Of a DNA stretch of 64,000 bases, positions 29,151 to 43,023 are shown piece after piece (the first letter of the stretch is position 1; each line of letters begins with the position of its first letter). The position numbers were made by a program, and so were the translations under genes. The notes below the pieces were generated by a model that did not search any database, had not been told where the DNA came from, and was given only the letters and a program-made list of their open reading frames with translations. The stretch is from an uncultured Pelagibacteraceae bacterium (GTDB lineage: Bacteria; Pseudomonadota; Alphaproteobacteria; Pelagibacterales; Pelagibacteraceae), in contig CABYUV010000003.1 in NCBI GenBank assembly GCA_902522115.1, positions 1 through 64,000 on the forward strand, given 5' to 3'.

Positions 29151-29624
29151 ATGAATAAAAATTTTAAAGATTTACCACTGAGAAGTGGGGTCGGAATTGT
29201 GTTGCTGAATAAACAAAATAAAGTATTCGTAGCAAAAAGAATAGATAATCCTAAAAATTTTTGGCAAATGCCTCAGGGTGGTGTTGATGAGGGAGAGGAT
29301 AATTTAAAAGCTGCATTTAGAGAACTAGAGGAAGAAACAAGTATCAAAAGTGTAGAACTTATAAAAGAATTAGATGGTACATTAACCTATGATTTACCTG
29401 ATAGATTACTAGGTATTATTTGGAAAGGTAAATACAAAGGTCAAAGGCAAAAATGGTTTTTAATGCGATTTACTGGAAATGACAGTGAAATAAATATTAA
29501 CACATCTAATCCAGAGTTTTTAGATTGGAAATGGATTGAGCTAGATTTAATTACTGATGTTGTGGTTGATTTTAAACATCATGTTTACAAAGAACTGAAA
29601 GAAAAAGTAAAAAAATTAATTTAG
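29151..29624 (+). CDS. rppH: RNA pyrophosphohydrolase (Nudix)
   Basis: RppH removes pyrophosphate from the 5' end of transcripts and triggers decay. The 157 residues begin with the family's LPLRSGVGIVLLNKQNKVFVAKR and the segment FWQMPQGGVDEGE, which leads into a complete Nudix box with the catalytic REL-EEE core (RELEEETSI). It follows ctpA by one base and ends with a 9-base overlap with convergent atpC. RppH is favoured over diadenosine-polyphosphate hydrolase by the WQMPQGG pattern, though the two are closely related. Confidence 0.92.
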   Translation: MNKNFKDLPLRSGVGIVLLNKQNKVFVAKRIDNPKNFWQMPQGGVDEGEDNLKAAFRELEEETSIKSVELIKELDGTLTYDLPDRLLGIIWKGKYKGQRQKWFLMRFTGNDSEININTSNPEFLDWKWIELDLITDVVVDFKHHVYKELKEKVKKLI

Positions 29625-30007
29625 AGTTTTTAAAACTTCAACTTTTTGATCTGCTAAATATTTAGATTGATCATTAATATCGGTTTTATTAGCCTCTTCT
29701 TCTGCCTGTTTAAGTAAATCTTGTTGCTTTGATTTATCCATATCAGCAAGATTAAAAATTGTACTTGTTAAAATTGATAAATTGTTATTTTTGAACTCAA
29801 CAATTCCATCTTCAACATAGTAATTTTCATCCCCTGATTTTGATAAAATCTTAATTATCCCAGGTTTCAAAAAGGAAATAATAGAAATATGATCCTTCAA
29901 TATTCCCATCTCTCCTTCAAAAGCAGGGACCACAACTTCTGAAACATCATCTTTTACTAAAAAAGATTTTTCAGGATTAACAATTTCTACTTTAAACTCT
30001 TCGCTCA

Positions 30008-30008
<1 letters not shown>
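29616..30008 (-). CDS. atpC: F1 ATP synthase epsilon subunit
   Basis: Epsilon belongs to the central stalk of F1 and can inhibit ATP hydrolysis. The 130 residues hold the N-terminal beta-sandwich (VEIVNPEKSFLVKDDVSEVVVPAFEGEMGIL, split in reading) and a short helical tail with QAEEEANKTD. It is the last gene of atpHAGDC and shares one base with atpD. Its end overlaps rppH by 9 bases, leaving no room for a separate terminator. Confidence 0.95.
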
Positions 30009-32301
<2,293 letters not shown>

Positions 32302-32307
32302 AAATTA

Positions 32308-33843
32308 TTAAGATTTAAAATTTCCTTTTAATTGAGTGATTACCTCAACAAGTAGTTTTTCTTTATCTTCCTCAAGTTTTCCTGAGCTTAAAATTGACTC
32401 TATAATTTCAGGCTTATCTGATTTACATTTTTCAATAATCTTGCTCTCAAATTCAGCAACGTCTTTTAAATCAATATCATCCAAATAACCTTTTACTCCA
32501 CAAAATACTGAAATAACTTGTTCTGCAACAGTCATGGGTGAATATTGTTTTTGTTTTAAAAGTTCAGTCAGTTTAGAGCCTCTATTCAAAAGTTGCTGAG
32601 TAGATGCATCTAAATCAGATCCAAATTGAGCAAAAGCTGCCATTTCTCTGTATTGTGCTAGCTCTAATTTCATTGAACCAGAAACTTTTTTCATTGCTTT
32701 TGTTTGAGCTGACGAACCAACCCTAGACACTGATAAACCTACGTTAATTGCAGGTCTTATACCTTGGTTAAATAGTTCTGTTTCAAGGAAAATTTGTCCG
32801 TCTGTAATTGAAATAACGTTAGTTGGAATAAACGCGGATACGTCTCCACCTTGTGTTTCAATAATTGGTAGTGCTGTAAGTGATCCACCACCATGTTCAT
32901 CACTTAATTTAGCTGCTCTTTCAAGTAATCTACTATGAAGATAAAATACATCTCCAGGATAAGCCTCACGTCCTGGGGGTCTTCTTAATAACAATGACAT
33001 TTGTCTATAAGCAACTGCTTGTTTAGATAAATCATCATAAATTATTAACGCATGCATTCCATTATCTCTAAAATACTCACCCATAGCACAACCTGTGTAT
33101 GGTGCTAAGAATTGTAAAGGAGCAGAGTCAGATGCAGTAGCAGCAACGATTGTTGTGTACTCCATAGCTCCAGCTTCCTCTAATGTTTTTTGAATTTGTC
33201 TTACTGTTGATCTTTTTTGTCCAACTGCAACGTATATACAATACAGTTTTTGTTTTTCATCGCCAGATTCATTGATTTTTTTTTGATTAATAATTGCATC
33301 TACTGCAACTGCTGTTTTGCCAGTTTGTCTATCACCGATAATTAATTCCCTTTGCCCTCTTCCAATCGGAACTAGACTATCAATTGATTTAAGACCAGTT
33401 TGCATTGGTTCACTTACTGATTGTCTTGGAATAATACCAGGAGCTTTTACCTCAACCCTACTTTTTTTAATTCCTTTATCTAATACTCCTTTTCCATCGA
33501 TAGGATTTCCTAAACCATCTACTACTCTTCCTAATAATTCTTTTCCAACTGGAGTATCAACAATATTACCAGTTCTTTTTACTACATCCCCTTCTTTAAC
33601 ATTTCTGTCATCACCAAAAATTACGACACCAACGTTTTCACTTTCTAAGTTTAGAGCCATACCTTTTGAACCATCTGCAAACTCTACCATTTCGCCAGCT
33701 TGAACATTATCCAAACCATAAATCCTAGCAATACCGTCTCCAACTGATAAAACTTGACCAACTTCTGTGACTTCTGCTTTATCACCAAAATTTTTAATTT
33801 GTTCTTTTAATATTTTTGTAACTTCTGAAGGATTTATTTCCAT
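32308..33843 (-). CDS. atpA: F1 ATP synthase alpha subunit
   Basis: Alpha holds the non-catalytic nucleotide sites of F1. The 511 residues include the P-loop [37 protein letters not shown] (two adjoining signature parts) and [17 protein letters not shown]. The N-terminal helix used for binding delta is present. It lies six bases from atpG and directly after atpH. Confidence 0.98.
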   Translation of the reverse strand: MEINPSEVTKILKEQIKNFGDKAEVTEVGQVLSVGDGIARIYGLDNVQAGEMVEFADGSKGMALNLESENVGVVIFGDDRNVKEGDVVKRTGNIVDTPVGKELLGRVVDGLGNPIDGKGVLDKGIKKSRVEVKAPGIIPRQSVSEPMQTGLKSIDSLVPIGRGQRELIIGDRQTGKTAVAVDAIINQKKINESGDEKQKLYCIYVAVGQKRSTVRQIQKTLEEAGAMEYTTIVAATASDSAPLQFLAPYTGCAMGEYFRDNGMHALIIYDDLSKQAVAYRQMSLLLRRPPGREAYPGDVFYLHSRLLERAAKLSDEHGGGSLTALPIIETQGGDVSAFIPTNVISITDGQIFLETELFNQGIRPAINVGLSVSRVGSSAQTKAMKKVSGSMKLELAQYREMAAFAQFGSDLDASTQQLLNRGSKLTELLKQKQYSPMTVAEQVISVFCGVKGYLDDIDLKDVAEFESKIIEKCKSDKPEIIESILSSGKLEEDKEKLLVEVITQLKGNFKS

Positions 33844-34401
33844 TTATGCCTCTATCATTCTATTTTCGATTTGTTGTAATTTATTTTTAATCGAGGTATC
33901 GACCATAGTACTTCCTACTTGTACTACCAAACCTCCTATTAAACTTTCGTCATGTTTGTAGTTTAATTTTATTTTTGAGCTAAAATTTTTTGTTAACTCC
34001 TCTGTAATTTTTTTAATTTCTTCATTAGATAATTCTTTTGCTGATTTTAATTCTGCCTTAAGTTCACCTCTTTTTCTTGAACAAATTTCAATAAAGCTTT
34101 TGAGTATACGCTCAATAAAAAAGAAACGTCTTTTTTGAATTAAGAAACTTAAAAAATTTCTAAATAAAGACTCAAATTTATTATTTTCAGAGATTGTATT
34201 GATTACTTTTAATAAATCTTCTTGGCTTGTAGTAGGATCTTTAATCAAATTAGAAAAATCTTCACTTTTATCAATTAAATTAAGAATAGATGAAGACTGA
34301 ACTTCAATCTGACTTAAAAGATTGTTTTCCTCTGAAAGTTCAAAAAGCGCAAGAGAATACCTTTCAGCTGAAGTTATTGAAAATCCGGTGTCTTTACTCA
34401 A
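33844..34401 (-). CDS. atpH: F1 ATP synthase delta subunit
   Basis: Delta joins the F1 head to the peripheral stalk. The 185 residues contain the N-terminal family segment SAERYSLALFELSEE and the C-terminal DESLIGGLVVQVGSTMVDTS. Translation appears to start at TTG 34401, with an AGAGGAA ribosome-binding site a few bases before it; no ATG is placed to give the conserved N-terminus. It is the first gene of atpHAGDC, so the promoter should lie in the 108 bases before it, but I found only weak candidates (TTGAAG with TATTTA). Confidence 0.93.
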   Translation of the reverse strand: MSKDTGFSITSAERYSLALFELSEENNLLSQIEVQSSSILNLIDKSEDFSNLIKDPTTSQEDLLKVINTISENNKFESLFRNFLSFLIQKRRFFFIERILKSFIEICSRKRGELKAELKSAKELSNEEIKKITEELTKNFSSKIKLNYKHDESLIGGLVVQVGSTMVDTSIKNKLQQIENRMIEA

Positions 34402-34484
34402 CTTGGTTCCTCTATAATGTTGAAGATTATTTAAAAATCACGCCCTAAATAACATATGACCCTTGTGTCTTCAAGTAGCGGATT

Positions 34485-34508
34485 CGTGAAAAAGTCCTCT
34501 TTTTTACG
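34485..34508 (-). terminator. Perfect 10-bp palindrome after priA (possible terminator)
   Basis: CGTGAAAAAG (34485-34494) and CTTTTTTACG (34499-34508) pair over 10 positions with one G-T wobble around a TCCT loop. The element begins two bases past the priA stop codon. On the minus strand the 3' arm carries five T residues but no U-run follows the stem, so it is not a classical intrinsic terminator; it may stabilise the priA message end or separate it from the atp operon. Confidence 0.4.
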
Positions 34509-34509
34509 G

Positions 34510-36465
34510 TTAATTGAAGTTAATTGGATCAACATCAACTGAAAGTTTTATTCCAGAAGAAAATTTATATTTTGGAATAATTTTTGCAAGAGAGCTTTGT
34601 AGTTTCATAGATTTTAAGCCTCTTATCAAAAATCTTATCCTAAATTTTCTTTTTAATCTAAATAATGGGGCATTCACTGGACCTAGTATTTTTCCCTCTA
34701 TTTTGTTTGTAATAAAATTTTTAAAATTAATAGCTTCTTTTTCTAATTTAATTTCATTATCTCCTGTTAAGATTAAAGAAATAAACCTTTGAAATGGAGG
34801 TAGTTTATTTTTTTTTCTTATCTGCAGTTCTCTTTCTAAAAAAATATCTGGATTTTTACTTGTAATTTCTGAAATCATCTTAGTATTATTTTCATAAGTT
34901 TGAAAATATACGGTTGCTGGTTTTCCAGTTCTTCCTGCACGTCCTGAAAGTTGATGATAAAGCTGCAAATTTTTTTCTGCACCTCTTAAATCATGTCCTT
35001 GAGATGAAAGATCAATATCAACAACTACAATGCAATTTAAGCTTGGAAAATGAAAACCTTTTGAAATTAATTGGGTTCCAACTAAAATATGTGTTTGATT
35101 ATTAATAATTTTTTCTATTTTTTCTTTAGAATCTTTTTTATTCATTGTGTCACTTGAAAAAATCTCTATTGTTTTTCCAGGAAACTTTCTTTTTACCTCT
35201 TCTGAAATTCTCTCAACACCAGGACCACTAAAAATAAATTCACAATTACCTTCTTTTGTACAATTTCTTTTAAGATCAGATTTGTATCCACAATAATGGC
35301 ATAATAAGTTAGTTTTATTTTTATGATAAACTAAATTGATACTACAATTTGGACATGTAAAACTTGTAAAACACTTATTACATAAAACATTTGGAGAAAA
35401 ACCTCTTCTATTTAAAAAAAACAAAACTTGATCTTCTTTTTCTAAATGTGAATTTACTTTTTCGATAATTTTATTTGATATCCATGATTGTTTTTCAAGT
35501 TTCGTATTATTTAAATTAATAATTTCATAATTAGGTAATGATGCGTTTTGATATCTTTTATTTAATCTAGAAACCTCATATTTACCTTTTTTAATATTTT
35601 CAAAAGTTTCTATAGAGGGAACAGCAGTAATCAAATTGATGGGAATATTTTCAAAAGATGCTCTAGAAATTGCCATATCACGAGCATTGTAAGTTATGCC
35701 TTCATCTTGTTTGAATGATTGATCATGCTCCTCATCAACAATTATCATTCCTAATTTTTTAAATGGTAAAAATAATGAAGATCTAGCTCCAATTATTATT
35801 TTTATTTTACCGTTAGAAACGCCACTCCAAATTAATTCTTTCTTTTTTTTTGAAATACCAGAGTGCCAGACTGCAGGTTTAAAACCAAAATATTCTACAA
35901 ATTTTTGTTCAAACTGACTAGTTAGACCTATTTCTGGCAGCAATATTAATCCTTGAAAACCCTTCCATATCAGTGGTTTTAACGCCTCAAAATAAACTAA
36001 AGTTTTTCCTGATCCAGTTGTGCCTTGCAAAACATGTACTCTAAATTTTTTATTTGAAATACTCATTTTTTTTAGAGATTTATTTTGATCACTAGATAGC
36101 TTGATTGTGTTTTGTTTAATTTTACTATCAAATATTTGATAAAGTTGATTTTCTTTATTCTCTACTGCATTACTAGTTAAGAGTACTAACTTTAATGCCA
36201 TGCCCTTTGGGATAAGATTATATTCTGCAAACCAATTTAAAAAATTTATTGTATTTTTTTTTAAAGGAGTAACGTCTAATTTTTTAATTATATTTTTAGT
36301 CTTAAAATTTTTATTATTTTTTTTTTCAAATTCGTCCCAAACAACACCAGTAATTTTTGATTTTCCAAAAGGTACCATTACATAATCACCAACTTTAAGA
36401 TTTAAACTACTTTCATAAGTAAATGGATGATTAAAAATATTTGGTAAAAGAATCGGATATTTCAT
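34510..36465 (-). CDS. priA: Primosomal replication helicase PriA
   Basis: PriA reloads the replisome at stalled or repaired forks. The 651 residues have an N-terminal DNA-binding region, the helicase core with Walker A GTTGSGKTLVY and Walker B VDEEHDQSF, the zinc-binding region with paired cysteines (CNKCFTSFTCPNC and CHYCGYK, with a further Cys in KRNC and GNC) and motif V/VI segments (VGTQLISKGFHFP, LSGRAGR). The family usually has about 730 residues, so the N-terminal part is shortened. The order priA-atpH matches other alphaproteobacteria. Confidence 0.95.
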   Translation of the reverse strand: MKYPILLPNIFNHPFTYESSLNLKVGDYVMVPFGKSKITGVVWDEFEKKNNKNFKTKNIIKKLDVTPLKKNTINFLNWFAEYNLIPKGMALKLVLLTSNAVENKENQLYQIFDSKIKQNTIKLSSDQNKSLKKMSISNKKFRVHVLQGTTGSGKTLVYFEALKPLIWKGFQGLILLPEIGLTSQFEQKFVEYFGFKPAVWHSGISKKKKELIWSGVSNGKIKIIIGARSSLFLPFKKLGMIIVDEEHDQSFKQDEGITYNARDMAISRASFENIPINLITAVPSIETFENIKKGKYEVSRLNKRYQNASLPNYEIINLNNTKLEKQSWISNKIIEKVNSHLEKEDQVLFFLNRRGFSPNVLCNKCFTSFTCPNCSINLVYHKNKTNLLCHYCGYKSDLKRNCTKEGNCEFIFSGPGVERISEEVKRKFPGKTIEIFSSDTMNKKDSKEKIEKIINNQTHILVGTQLISKGFHFPSLNCIVVVDIDLSSQGHDLRGAEKNLQLYHQLSGRAGRTGKPATVYFQTYENNTKMISEITSKNPDIFLERELQIRKKNKLPPFQRFISLILTGDNEIKLEKEAINFKNFITNKIEGKILGPVNAPLFRLKRKFRIRFLIRGLKSMKLQSSLAKIIPKYKFSSGIKLSVDVDPINFN

Positions 36466-36487
36466 ATTTTTATAACATGAAAAAAAA

Positions 36488-37888
36488 TTAAGAGTGTATT
36501 GCTCTTTTATCTACTGATAAAGCAGCTTCTTTAACTGCTTCAGAAAACGTTGGATGAGCATGACAAGTTCGAGCGATATCTTCTGCACTTGCACCAAATT
36601 CCATTGCAACACCTATCTCTGCAATTAATTCTCCCGCATGAGGTCCAATTATATGTGCACCCAATACTTTATCTGTTTGCTCATCAGCTAAAATTTTAAC
36701 AAAACCTTCTGCATCATCTATGGCCTTAGCTCTTGAATTGGCCATAAACGAAAATTTCCCTAATTTATATTTTTTATTTATTTCTTTTAATTGTTCCTCA
36801 GTTTTACCGATTGATGCTACTTCTGGTGTTGTATAAATTACTCCTGGGATTGTATCGTAATTTACATGTCCAGATTGACCAACTATGTTTTCTGCAACTG
36901 CTATACCTTCGTCCTCCGCTTTATGTGCAAGCATTGGACCAGCAATTACATCACCTATTGCATAAATATTCTCAACGTTAGTCTTAAAAATTTTATCAGT
37001 TTTAATTCTATTTCTTTCGTCAAGATCTACTCCTACAGACTCTAAATTCAAACCATCTGTATTAGGTTTTCTGCCAACAGAAATCAAAACAACATCACAC
37101 TCAAAATTATTTTTGTTACCATCTTTATCTAGTGTTGAAACCACTGCACCTACTGCATTTTTTTTAATTGTTTCAACTTTATTTTGCATATTAAATTTCA
37201 TTCCCTGTTTTTTTAAAATTTTCATAAACTCTGAAGAGATTTCTTTATCCATTCCAGGGGTAATATGATCTAAAAATTCAACAACTTGCACTTCTGCTCC
37301 AAGTCTTGACCATACAGATCCCATCTCCAATCCTATATAGCCTCCCCCTACAACAACCATTTTCTTAGGTACCTTTTCTAACTTCAAAGCACCTGTTGAT
37401 GAGACAATTGTTTTCTCATCTATTTCTATTCCTGGTAATGAAACTGGAACTGATCCTGTTGCAATAACTGTTTTTTCTGTTTGGATGATAGTTTCTTTAT
37501 TTTTATCATCCTTTATTAAAATTTCATTTTTAGATTTAAAACTTCCATGTCCTTTAAAGTAAGTAACTTTGTTTTTTTTCAAAAGAAACTCAACACCTTT
37601 TGTAAGAACGGTTACAGCTTTATCTTTGCTTTTCATCATTTTGTCTAAATTTAATTTTACTTCACCAACTTCAATACCTTTATTTGCTAAACTTTTTACT
37701 TTGTGAAATTCTTCAGACAGATTAAGTAAGCTTTTTGATGGAATACAACCTATATTTAAACAAGTACCTCCCAAAGAGCCTCTGGACTCTATACATGCAG
37801 TTTTTAATCCTAATTGGGCAAGTCTGATTGCGCATACATAACCGCCCGGTCCACCTCCAATAACTACAGCTTGAAATTTCTCTGACAT
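36488..37888 (-). CDS. lpdA: Dihydrolipoyl dehydrogenase (E3)
   Basis: E3 reoxidises the dihydrolipoyl groups of 2-oxoacid dehydrogenases with NAD. The 466 residues start with the FAD loop [13 protein letters not shown], have the redox disulfide Cys43 and Cys48 in [16 protein letters not shown], the NAD loop [14 protein letters not shown], and the catalytic histidine segment [16 protein letters not shown]. It directly follows sucB, so it probably serves 2-oxoglutarate dehydrogenase, and perhaps other complexes as well. Confidence 0.96.
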   Translation of the reverse strand: MSEKFQAVVIGGGPGGYVCAIRLAQLGLKTACIESRGSLGGTCLNIGCIPSKSLLNLSEEFHKVKSLANKGIEVGEVKLNLDKMMKSKDKAVTVLTKGVEFLLKKNKVTYFKGHGSFKSKNEILIKDDKNKETIIQTEKTVIATGSVPVSLPGIEIDEKTIVSSTGALKLEKVPKKMVVVGGGYIGLEMGSVWSRLGAEVQVVEFLDHITPGMDKEISSEFMKILKKQGMKFNMQNKVETIKKNAVGAVVSTLDKDGNKNNFECDVVLISVGRKPNTDGLNLESVGVDLDERNRIKTDKIFKTNVENIYAIGDVIAGPMLAHKAEDEGIAVAENIVGQSGHVNYDTIPGVIYTTPEVASIGKTEEQLKEINKKYKLGKFSFMANSRAKAIDDAEGFVKILADEQTDKVLGAHIIGPHAGELIAEIGVAMEFGASAEDIARTCHAHPTFSEAVKEAALSVDKRAIHS

Positions 37889-39187
37889 TTAAATATCTAA
37901 AAACAACCTTCTAGGGTCTTCTAAGTTTTCTTTAATCATTTTAAGGAAAGATACAGATTCTTTTCCATCAATAATTCTATGATCATATGATAATGCTAAA
38001 TACATAATTGGTCTTATTATGATTTCACCATCTACAACAATAGGTCTTTCTACTATATTATGCATGCCCAATACACCAGATTGAGGTAAATTTAGTATTG
38101 GGGTTGAAAGCATAGACCCATACACACCTCCATTACTTATTGTAAATGTTCCTCCTTGAAGATCTTCAATTGTTAGCTTTCCATCTCGAGCTTTTTCTGA
38201 AATTTCTTTAATATTTTTTTCTATATCAGCAAAAGATAATTCATCTGCATTTCTTAAAACTGGAACAACCAAACCTTTATCTGTTCCAACAGCAAAACTA
38301 ATATTATAATAGTTTTTATAGATAATCTCATCACCATCTATTTCAGCATTCACGGCAGGGAAATTTTTTAAAGCAACTACACATGCTTTTACAAAGAAAG
38401 ACATGAAACCTAGTTTCACTCCATAACGAGATTGAAAATCCTGCTGATTTTCTTTTCTCATTTCCATTACACTGCTCATATCAACCTCATTAAAAGTTGT
38501 TAAAAGAGCAGCATTATCTTGTGCTTGCTTTAATCTTTTTGCAATAGTTTGTCTCAACCTAGTCATTTTAATTCGTTCTTCTTCACCATACTGAATTTTT
38601 CTTTCAGAAGGTTTTGGATTTGCTCCCATCAAACTTATTAAATCACCTTTTAAAACTCTTCCATCTTTTCCAGAACCTTGGATTGAATTAATATCAATAT
38701 TATTTTCAACAACAATTTTCCTCACTGCTGGAGATAAGTTTTGATTTGAGTCTCTTTTTATAGCAACTTCTGGTTTAACTTCCTCAGTTAATACTAGAGG
38801 TTTCACACTAGATTTTTCAATTTTTTTTTCTTCAAATATCTTTGGTTCTTTTTTGTTAGCATCTAATTTTATTACATTACTTTCCTCAACAACTGCTTCG
38901 TCTTTTTTAATTTCCTCTTTCCTCACTGAAGTAATTTTTACAGATTCTTCTTTTTCGGATACAGATCCTAATAATGCGCCCACTTCAACTACTGAACCAT
39001 CTTGTGAATTTATCTCAGTTAATACTCCAGAGATAGGGGATGGAACCTCTAAATTTACTTTATCTGTCTCAAGTTCTACAATTGGTTCATCTGCTTTAAC
39101 TGTATCACCTGGGTTTTTAAGCCATTTTGCAACAGTTGCTTCTGTTATACTTTCTCCAAGAACTGGAACTAAAATTTTTTCACTCAT
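37889..39187 (-). CDS. sucB: 2-oxoglutarate dehydrogenase E2, dihydrolipoyl succinyltransferase
   Basis: E2 transfers the succinyl group from lipoate to CoA. The 432 residues comprise one lipoyl domain with Lys43 in [13 protein letters not shown], a charged linker, a peripheral subunit-binding domain (about 150-190; [19 protein letters not shown]) and a catalytic domain with the histidine in [13 protein letters not shown]. The [17 protein letters not shown] and FNEVDMS segments favour the succinyl- over the acetyltransferase. It lies between sucA and lpdA. Confidence 0.95.
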   Translation of the reverse strand: MSEKILVPVLGESITEATVAKWLKNPGDTVKADEPIVELETDKVNLEVPSPISGVLTEINSQDGSVVEVGALLGSVSEKEESVKITSVRKEEIKKDEAVVEESNVIKLDANKKEPKIFEEKKIEKSSVKPLVLTEEVKPEVAIKRDSNQNLSPAVRKIVVENNIDINSIQGSGKDGRVLKGDLISLMGANPKPSERKIQYGEEERIKMTRLRQTIAKRLKQAQDNAALLTTFNEVDMSSVMEMRKENQQDFQSRYGVKLGFMSFFVKACVVALKNFPAVNAEIDGDEIIYKNYYNISFAVGTDKGLVVPVLRNADELSFADIEKNIKEISEKARDGKLTIEDLQGGTFTISNGGVYGSMLSTPILNLPQSGVLGMHNIVERPIVVDGEIIIRPIMYLALSYDHRIIDGKESVSFLKMIKENLEDPRRLFLDI

Positions 39188-39192
39188 TATAA

Positions 39193-42111
39193 CTATTCAA
39201 ATACTTTCTTTATTATTTCTTGTTGTTGAGAATTGTGCCTTTTAGCATATCCTGTTGCAGGAGTTGCATCTGGGCTTCTTCCTATATAAGAAATTTTGTT
39301 ATTATTAGCCTTTATAGTATCTAATGTCCATTGTATATAGTCCCTCACTGAAAACCATGCTCCCATATTTTTTGGCTCTTCTTGGCACCAAAAAAATTTT
39401 GCATTTTTAGCATACGGTTTTAACTCATTAACCAAGGCTTTTGCAGGAAATGGATACAACTGTTCGATTCTATACATCACAACATCATCTTTTTTCAATT
39501 TTTCTCTAGCATCTAATAAATCAAAATATACTTTTCCAGAACAAAGAATTACTTTTTTAATCCTAGAGCTTTCTTTTAACTTAATAAATCCTTTAGACTT
39601 TGGATCGATGGCATGATCCCACAATACCCTGTGAAAAGTATTTTTTTTATTGAAATCTTGTAAATTTGAAACACAATATTTGTTTCTTAAAAGTGATTTT
39701 GGTGTCATTATAACCAATGGTTTCCTAAAGCTTCTATGCATTTGTCTTCTCAAAGCATGAAAATAGTTTGCTGGAGTTGTGCAGTTCATTATTTGCATAT
39801 TATCGTTTGAACATAATTGTAAAAATCTTTCTAGTCTTGCTGACGAATGCTCCGGACCTTGACCTTCGTATCCATGGGGTAACAACATTACTATTCCAGA
39901 TGCTCTATTCCATTTTCTCTCACCTGAGGCAATAAATTGATCAATTACCACTTGCGCACCATTTGCAAAGTCACCGAATTGAGCTTCCCAAAGAGTAAGA
40001 GTGTTTGGCTCAACAAGACTGTAACCGTATTCAAATCCCAAAACTGCAAGTTCAGATAAAAAACTATCTACTATTTCAAATTGTTTCTGACTATCTGAAA
40101 TATTATTTAAAGGAACATATCTTGAATTATCTGTTTGATTTCTTAACACAGAATGCCTTTGACTGAATGTTCCTCTACCAGAATCCTGTCCTACTAGTCT
40201 GACTGGATATCCTTCCTCAAGTAAGGATCCAAATGCTAGAGCTTCTGCTGAAGACCAATCAATTCTAGTTCCTTTATTAATGTTTTCTTTTCTAGTATTA
40301 AATATTTTAGTAATAGTTTTGTGAATATTTTTTTCTTCGGGAAGAGTGTTTATTTTTTCTGATATGAATTTTAATTTATCTTCCTCATAACCTGTTATAC
40401 CTCTTTTATCTTTACCTCTTTCAGGTTTATATCTTGACCATGTTCCTTCAAACCATTCTATTTTAGGTTTATAATCTTTTGCACTCTTATATTGCTCATC
40501 AAGTAAATCCTTAAACGATTTGACATTTTGATTTAATAATTCCTGTGTAATAGAATTTTCGTTGACTAATTTGTTTCCATAAATTTTATAAACACTTGGA
40601 TGTGATTTAATTTTTTTATACATTAAAGGTTGAGTAAATGAAGGCTCGTCTCCCTCATTATGTCCAAACCTTCTATAGCAGATTAAATCTACTACCACGT
40701 CTCTATTAAACTTTAATCTAAACTCTGTTGCTATTCTAGTCGCATAAACAACCGCTTCTGGATCATCTCCATTAACATGAAGAATTGGTGCCTCTACCAT
40801 TTTTGCAACATCAGATGGATAAGGTGATGACCTTGCAAATCTTGGACTAGTCGTAAATCCTATCTGATTATTAACAATAATATGTATCGTCCCTCCAGTA
40901 TTATGTCCTGGCAAGCCAGACATTGCAAAACATTCAGCTACAACACCCTGACCTGCAAATGCTGCATCTCCATGAATGAGGATAGGTATAACTTTATTTC
41001 TCTCTCGATCTTTGTGAAAAAATTGTTTAGCTCTCGTCTGACCCAAGACAACTGGATTAACGGCTTCTAAGTGAGAAGGATTATCCGTCAAGCTTACGTG
41101 AACTGAATTTCCATCAAACTCTCTATCTGAGGATGCTCCAAGATGATATTTCACATCTCCAGCGCTATCCTCAGCGTCAGAGCTGAATTCACCAGCAAAT
41201 TCGTTGAAAATTTTCTTGTAAGACTTTTGTAAAACATTTGCTAAAACATTAAGTCTACCTCTGTGAGACATTCCTATCTTAACTTCTTTGATATTATTCT
41301 GACCACCTATTTTAATAATTTGTTCAAGAGCAGGTATCAAACTTTCCCCACCATCTAAACCAAATCTTTTTGTACCTACATATTTAGTAGCTAAAAATTT
41401 TTCAAACCCTTCCGCCTGTACTAATTTATTTAAAATTGCTTCTTTTCCATTTTTAGTAAATTGAAGTGCATTTTTATCTTGCTCTATTCTATCTCTAAAC
41501 CACATTCTTTCATCTGGATTTGAAATATGCATAAACTCATAACCTATTTTTCCACAATAGGTCTTTTTCATAAATTTAAGTATTTCTCTTATATTTGCAT
41601 ACTTGCGATTAATTACTCCATTAAGAAAAATCTTCTTATCGTAATTTTCTTTTTTAAAACCATAAAAATCTGGATGAAGTTCATCTAAATATTCAGACTC
41701 TCTCATTTCTAATGGATCGAGATCTGCTAATAAGTGTCCACGTAACCTATAAGCTCTAATTAATGCTACAGCGCTAATTGAGTCCTTATTTGAATCAGCA
41801 AGTAATTGAAAATTAAATTTTTCTGAAGTGTCCAATTTTTCATTGTCAAAATCGCTTTTGTCCTGTTCTTCTATTTTTTTTTGTAATTCATCAATATTAA
41901 TTTTTTGTTTAGTTGGTCCCCAAGAAGGTCCGTTGATTTCTTTTGCTATAATATTTAATTCTTCACCAATACTTGCAAAATAGTTTGACCAACTTTCTGG
42001 AAGATCCACATCTTTATTGATAAATTTTAAATACATCTCTTCTATAAATGCACTATTAGATTTATTTAAGAATGAAGTTTTTTCGAAATCGAGATTTTTT
42101 GATGAAGACAT
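39193..42111 (-). CDS. sucA: 2-oxoglutarate dehydrogenase E1
   Basis: E1 decarboxylates 2-oxoglutarate with thiamine diphosphate and succinylates the lipoyl group of E2. The 972 residues show the N-terminal binding segment [20 protein letters not shown], the ThDP/metal region [15 protein letters not shown] and [11 protein letters not shown], and the C-terminal transketolase-like half with [18 protein letters not shown] and [16 protein letters not shown]. It is full length and follows sucD after 35 bases. Confidence 0.97.
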   Translation of the reverse strand: MSSSKNLDFEKTSFLNKSNSAFIEEMYLKFINKDVDLPESWSNYFASIGEELNIIAKEINGPSWGPTKQKINIDELQKKIEEQDKSDFDNEKLDTSEKFNFQLLADSNKDSISAVALIRAYRLRGHLLADLDPLEMRESEYLDELHPDFYGFKKENYDKKIFLNGVINRKYANIREILKFMKKTYCGKIGYEFMHISNPDERMWFRDRIEQDKNALQFTKNGKEAILNKLVQAEGFEKFLATKYVGTKRFGLDGGESLIPALEQIIKIGGQNNIKEVKIGMSHRGRLNVLANVLQKSYKKIFNEFAGEFSSDAEDSAGDVKYHLGASSDREFDGNSVHVSLTDNPSHLEAVNPVVLGQTRAKQFFHKDRERNKVIPILIHGDAAFAGQGVVAECFAMSGLPGHNTGGTIHIIVNNQIGFTTSPRFARSSPYPSDVAKMVEAPILHVNGDDPEAVVYATRIATEFRLKFNRDVVVDLICYRRFGHNEGDEPSFTQPLMYKKIKSHPSVYKIYGNKLVNENSITQELLNQNVKSFKDLLDEQYKSAKDYKPKIEWFEGTWSRYKPERGKDKRGITGYEEDKLKFISEKINTLPEEKNIHKTITKIFNTRKENINKGTRIDWSSAEALAFGSLLEEGYPVRLVGQDSGRGTFSQRHSVLRNQTDNSRYVPLNNISDSQKQFEIVDSFLSELAVLGFEYGYSLVEPNTLTLWEAQFGDFANGAQVVIDQFIASGERKWNRASGIVMLLPHGYEGQGPEHSSARLERFLQLCSNDNMQIMNCTTPANYFHALRRQMHRSFRKPLVIMTPKSLLRNKYCVSNLQDFNKKNTFHRVLWDHAIDPKSKGFIKLKESSRIKKVILCSGKVYFDLLDAREKLKKDDVVMYRIEQLYPFPAKALVNELKPYAKNAKFFWCQEEPKNMGAWFSVRDYIQWTLDTIKANNNKISYIGRSPDATPATGYAKRHNSQQQEIIKKVFE

Positions 42112-42146
42112 CTTTTTTATTTAATATATCTCTCTGATATTATTTT

Positions 42147-43022
42147 TCAATTAGACAGTTTATTAAATAAAGTTTTTCCTATGATTGATGGTGATTTAGC
42201 AACAGTAATGCCACATTCCTCCATTTTTTTAATCTTATCTTCAGCTCCACCTTTACCACCTGATATAATGGCACCAGCATGCCCCATTCTCCTTCCTGGA
42301 GGTGCAGTAATTCCAGCTATAAATCCAACTATTGGTTTTTTGATCTTATGATTTTTTATAAAATCAGCCCCTTCTTCTTCGGCTGTCCCTCCAATTTCAC
42401 CTATCATTAAAATAGACTCTGTTTCAGAATCATTTAAAAATAAATCTAAACAATCAATAAAATTTGTTCCATTAATAGGATCACCACCAATACCAATACA
42501 AGTTGATTGACCAAGTCCATTTTCAGTTGTTTGGGCTACTGCTTCATATGTCAATGTTCCTGACCTTGATACAATTCCAACACTTCCCCTTTTGTGAATA
42601 CTTCCTGGCATAATGCCAATTTTACATTCATCTGGTGTGATTATTCCTGGACAATTAGGTCCAATTAATCTGCTACTAGATCCATTTAATTTTTGTCTAA
42701 CCTTAAGCATATCCTGAATTGGAATTCCCTCTGTTATACAAACAATAAGTTCAATTGATGAATCGATAGCTTCAATGATTGCCGCTGCTGCAAATTTAGC
42801 AGGTACATAGATCATAGTTGCATCTGCTCCTACTTCATTTTTTGCCTCTGAAACACTATTAAAAACTGGTCTGTCTAAATGTTTTTGACCACCTTTCTTT
42901 GGCGTAACCCCACCAACAAGATTGGTTCCATATTTTATAGCCTGCTCTGAGTGAAATGTTCCATGTGAGCCAGTAAATCCCTGACAAATTACTTTAGTAT
43001 TTTTATTTACCAAAACCGACAT
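42147..43022 (-). CDS. sucD: Succinyl-CoA synthetase alpha subunit
   Basis: With SucC this subunit makes ATP or GTP from succinyl-CoA. The 291 residues begin [21 protein letters not shown], bind CoA through the N-terminal Rossmann domain, and carry the phosphorylated histidine in [16 protein letters not shown]. It follows sucC by one base. Confidence 0.97.
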   Translation of the reverse strand: MSVLVNKNTKVICQGFTGSHGTFHSEQAIKYGTNLVGGVTPKKGGQKHLDRPVFNSVSEAKNEVGADATMIYVPAKFAAAAIIEAIDSSIELIVCITEGIPIQDMLKVRQKLNGSSSRLIGPNCPGIITPDECKIGIMPGSIHKRGSVGIVSRSGTLTYEAVAQTTENGLGQSTCIGIGGDPINGTNFIDCLDLFLNDSETESILMIGEIGGTAEEEGADFIKNHKIKKPIVGFIAGITAPPGRRMGHAGAIISGGKGGAEDKIKKMEECGITVAKSPSIIGKTLFNKLSN

Positions 43023-43023
43023 T

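Noticed and set aside
29616-29624. Terminators at convergent gene ends
   Set aside because: The stop codons overlap at all four convergent junctions and no GC-rich stem with a U-run could be placed nearby.
34402-34484. tRNA-like remnant before atpH
   Set aside because: A GATTCG string recalls a T-arm, but no acceptor or anticodon stem can be paired.
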